This document shows positions 63,448 to 64,000 of a stretch of DNA of 64,000 nucleotides, piece by piece. Within the stretch, counting starts at the first letter, position 1, and every line of letters begins with the position of its first letter. A program made the translations under genes and the position numbers. Under the pieces are notes generated by a model. That model ran no database searches, was not told where the DNA came from, and was given only the letters and a program-made list of their open reading frames with translations. Source of the DNA: Geotrypetes seraphini (Eukaryota; Chordata; Amphibia; Gymnophiona; Dermophiidae); contig NC_047095.1 in assembly GCF_902459505.1 (NCBI RefSeq), positions 21,900,664-21,964,663 on the forward strand, read 5' to 3'.

Positions 63448-64000
63448 GGGCTAGATTCACTAAGCCCACCAATCAAGTCCCGACCACTTAGCGACCCTGA
63501 CCCGTTTCACTAACCTTACTCCAGATCCTATCCACACCCGATTCGATCCACACATGCAAACGAGTGGGAACGGCATGCAAATATAGGCAGGCAGCGATTC
63601 ACAAAAAAAAAAAATGAGGGCTGGCCAATCAAAAAATAAGCAACTGCTGAGGACCAGCCGCTCAGGCCCTTTCTGATTGCCCTACTCTCTGCCCCAACTG
63701 TCCTTTCCTGTTCTCTGCCACCCTGAAATCCTGCCTGTCTGCCTTTCGCCAGAGCCTTTCTTCCTTGTCAGATGCTTATGTCCTTTTCTGAAGTGTTCTT
63801 CTGTCCCGATTGCCACCCTGCTCTCTGCCCCAACTCTCCTGCTCTCTGCCCCCACTTTCCTGCTTCTGCCCCGACTCTCCTTGCCTTCCCCCTGCAGTGT
63901 GATCCCATGGTTTTAACCTGCAGGTTAAAACCACGGGTTCGCAAAAAAGTGAAAAAGCAAAACAAAAGTAGTAAAAAAAAGTTTTCTTTAGCTATGCCGG
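63448..64000 (+). mobile_element. TIR element (GGGCTAGATTCACTAA ends), copy 4, cut by window edge
   Basis: Starts GGGCTAGATTCACTAAGCCC and follows copies 1 and 2 (GATTCGATCC, AGGCAGCGATTCACA, GACCAGCCGCTCAGG). The pyrimidine-rich middle TGCCCCAACTCTCCTGCTCT matches copy 1. The right end lies outside the window. Confidence 0.85.

Noticed and set aside
1-64000. CRISPR arrays, bacterial operons, rRNA genes
   Set aside because: The sequence is clearly vertebrate. No direct-repeat/spacer arrays or rRNA signatures were seen.

Overview
The window looks like intergenic DNA from a large, repeat-rich vertebrate genome. The repeat mix is CR1 and L2 non-LTR elements, amphibian-type L1, RTE/BovB, hAT, Tc1/mariner and pogo/Tigger, PIF/Harbinger-like and Helitron elements, plus solo LTR fossils. 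Several families resemble repeats I associate with caecilian amphibians (Gymnophiona); that placement is an inference from repeat style, not a search result. I found no complete multi-exon protein gene. The only host gene I am confident of is a tRNA-Arg(TCT) with a 12-nt intron on the minus strand at about 5.4 kb, beside a CpG-rich stretch. The only other host-like coding sequence is the C-terminal part of a beta-type connexin at about 37.1-37.4 kb, lying inside a minus-strand L2-like LINE.

Layout. 1-5 kb: CR1 and L2 pieces, two hAT miniature elements and a purine-rich tract. 5-12 kb: the tRNA gene, L2 elements (one keeping most of its RT C-terminal half and its 3' end at 7.9-9.4 kb), a TA-flanked MITE inside an L2 tail, and CR1 pieces. 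12-18 kb: MITEs, mostly unrecognised DNA, an LTR-like block and a CR1 tail split by a 175-bp MITE. 18.4-22.5 kb: a three-level nest, in which a CR1 copy is split by a solo LTR that is itself split by a 1.9-kb terminal-inverted-repeat element. 23-31 kb: sparse, with short LINE, SINE and foldback pieces. 31-41 kb: L2, CR1, the connexin fragment and a decayed mariner transposase. 41-46 kb: RTE and three L1 3' ends. 46-51 kb: a TIR family with 3-bp target duplications and two hammerhead-ribozyme-like motifs at 47.9 and 48.3 kb. 51-57 kb: a Tigger-like MITE, a Helitron-like element, L1 tails and a Tigger derivative keeping a 55-codon DNA-binding ORF. 57-64 kb: L2, hAT, short MITEs, a small tandem array, CR1 and more of the 3-bp-TSD family.

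The elements show a layered history. LINEs form the old substrate, and DNA transposons and MITEs sit inside them with readable target-site duplications (8-bp with a central TA for most hAT copies, TA for mariner/Tigger types, 3-bp for the Harbinger-like families). The most unusual signals are the paired hammerhead-like folds, the connexin fragment in a LINE, and the element with Helitron-type ends.
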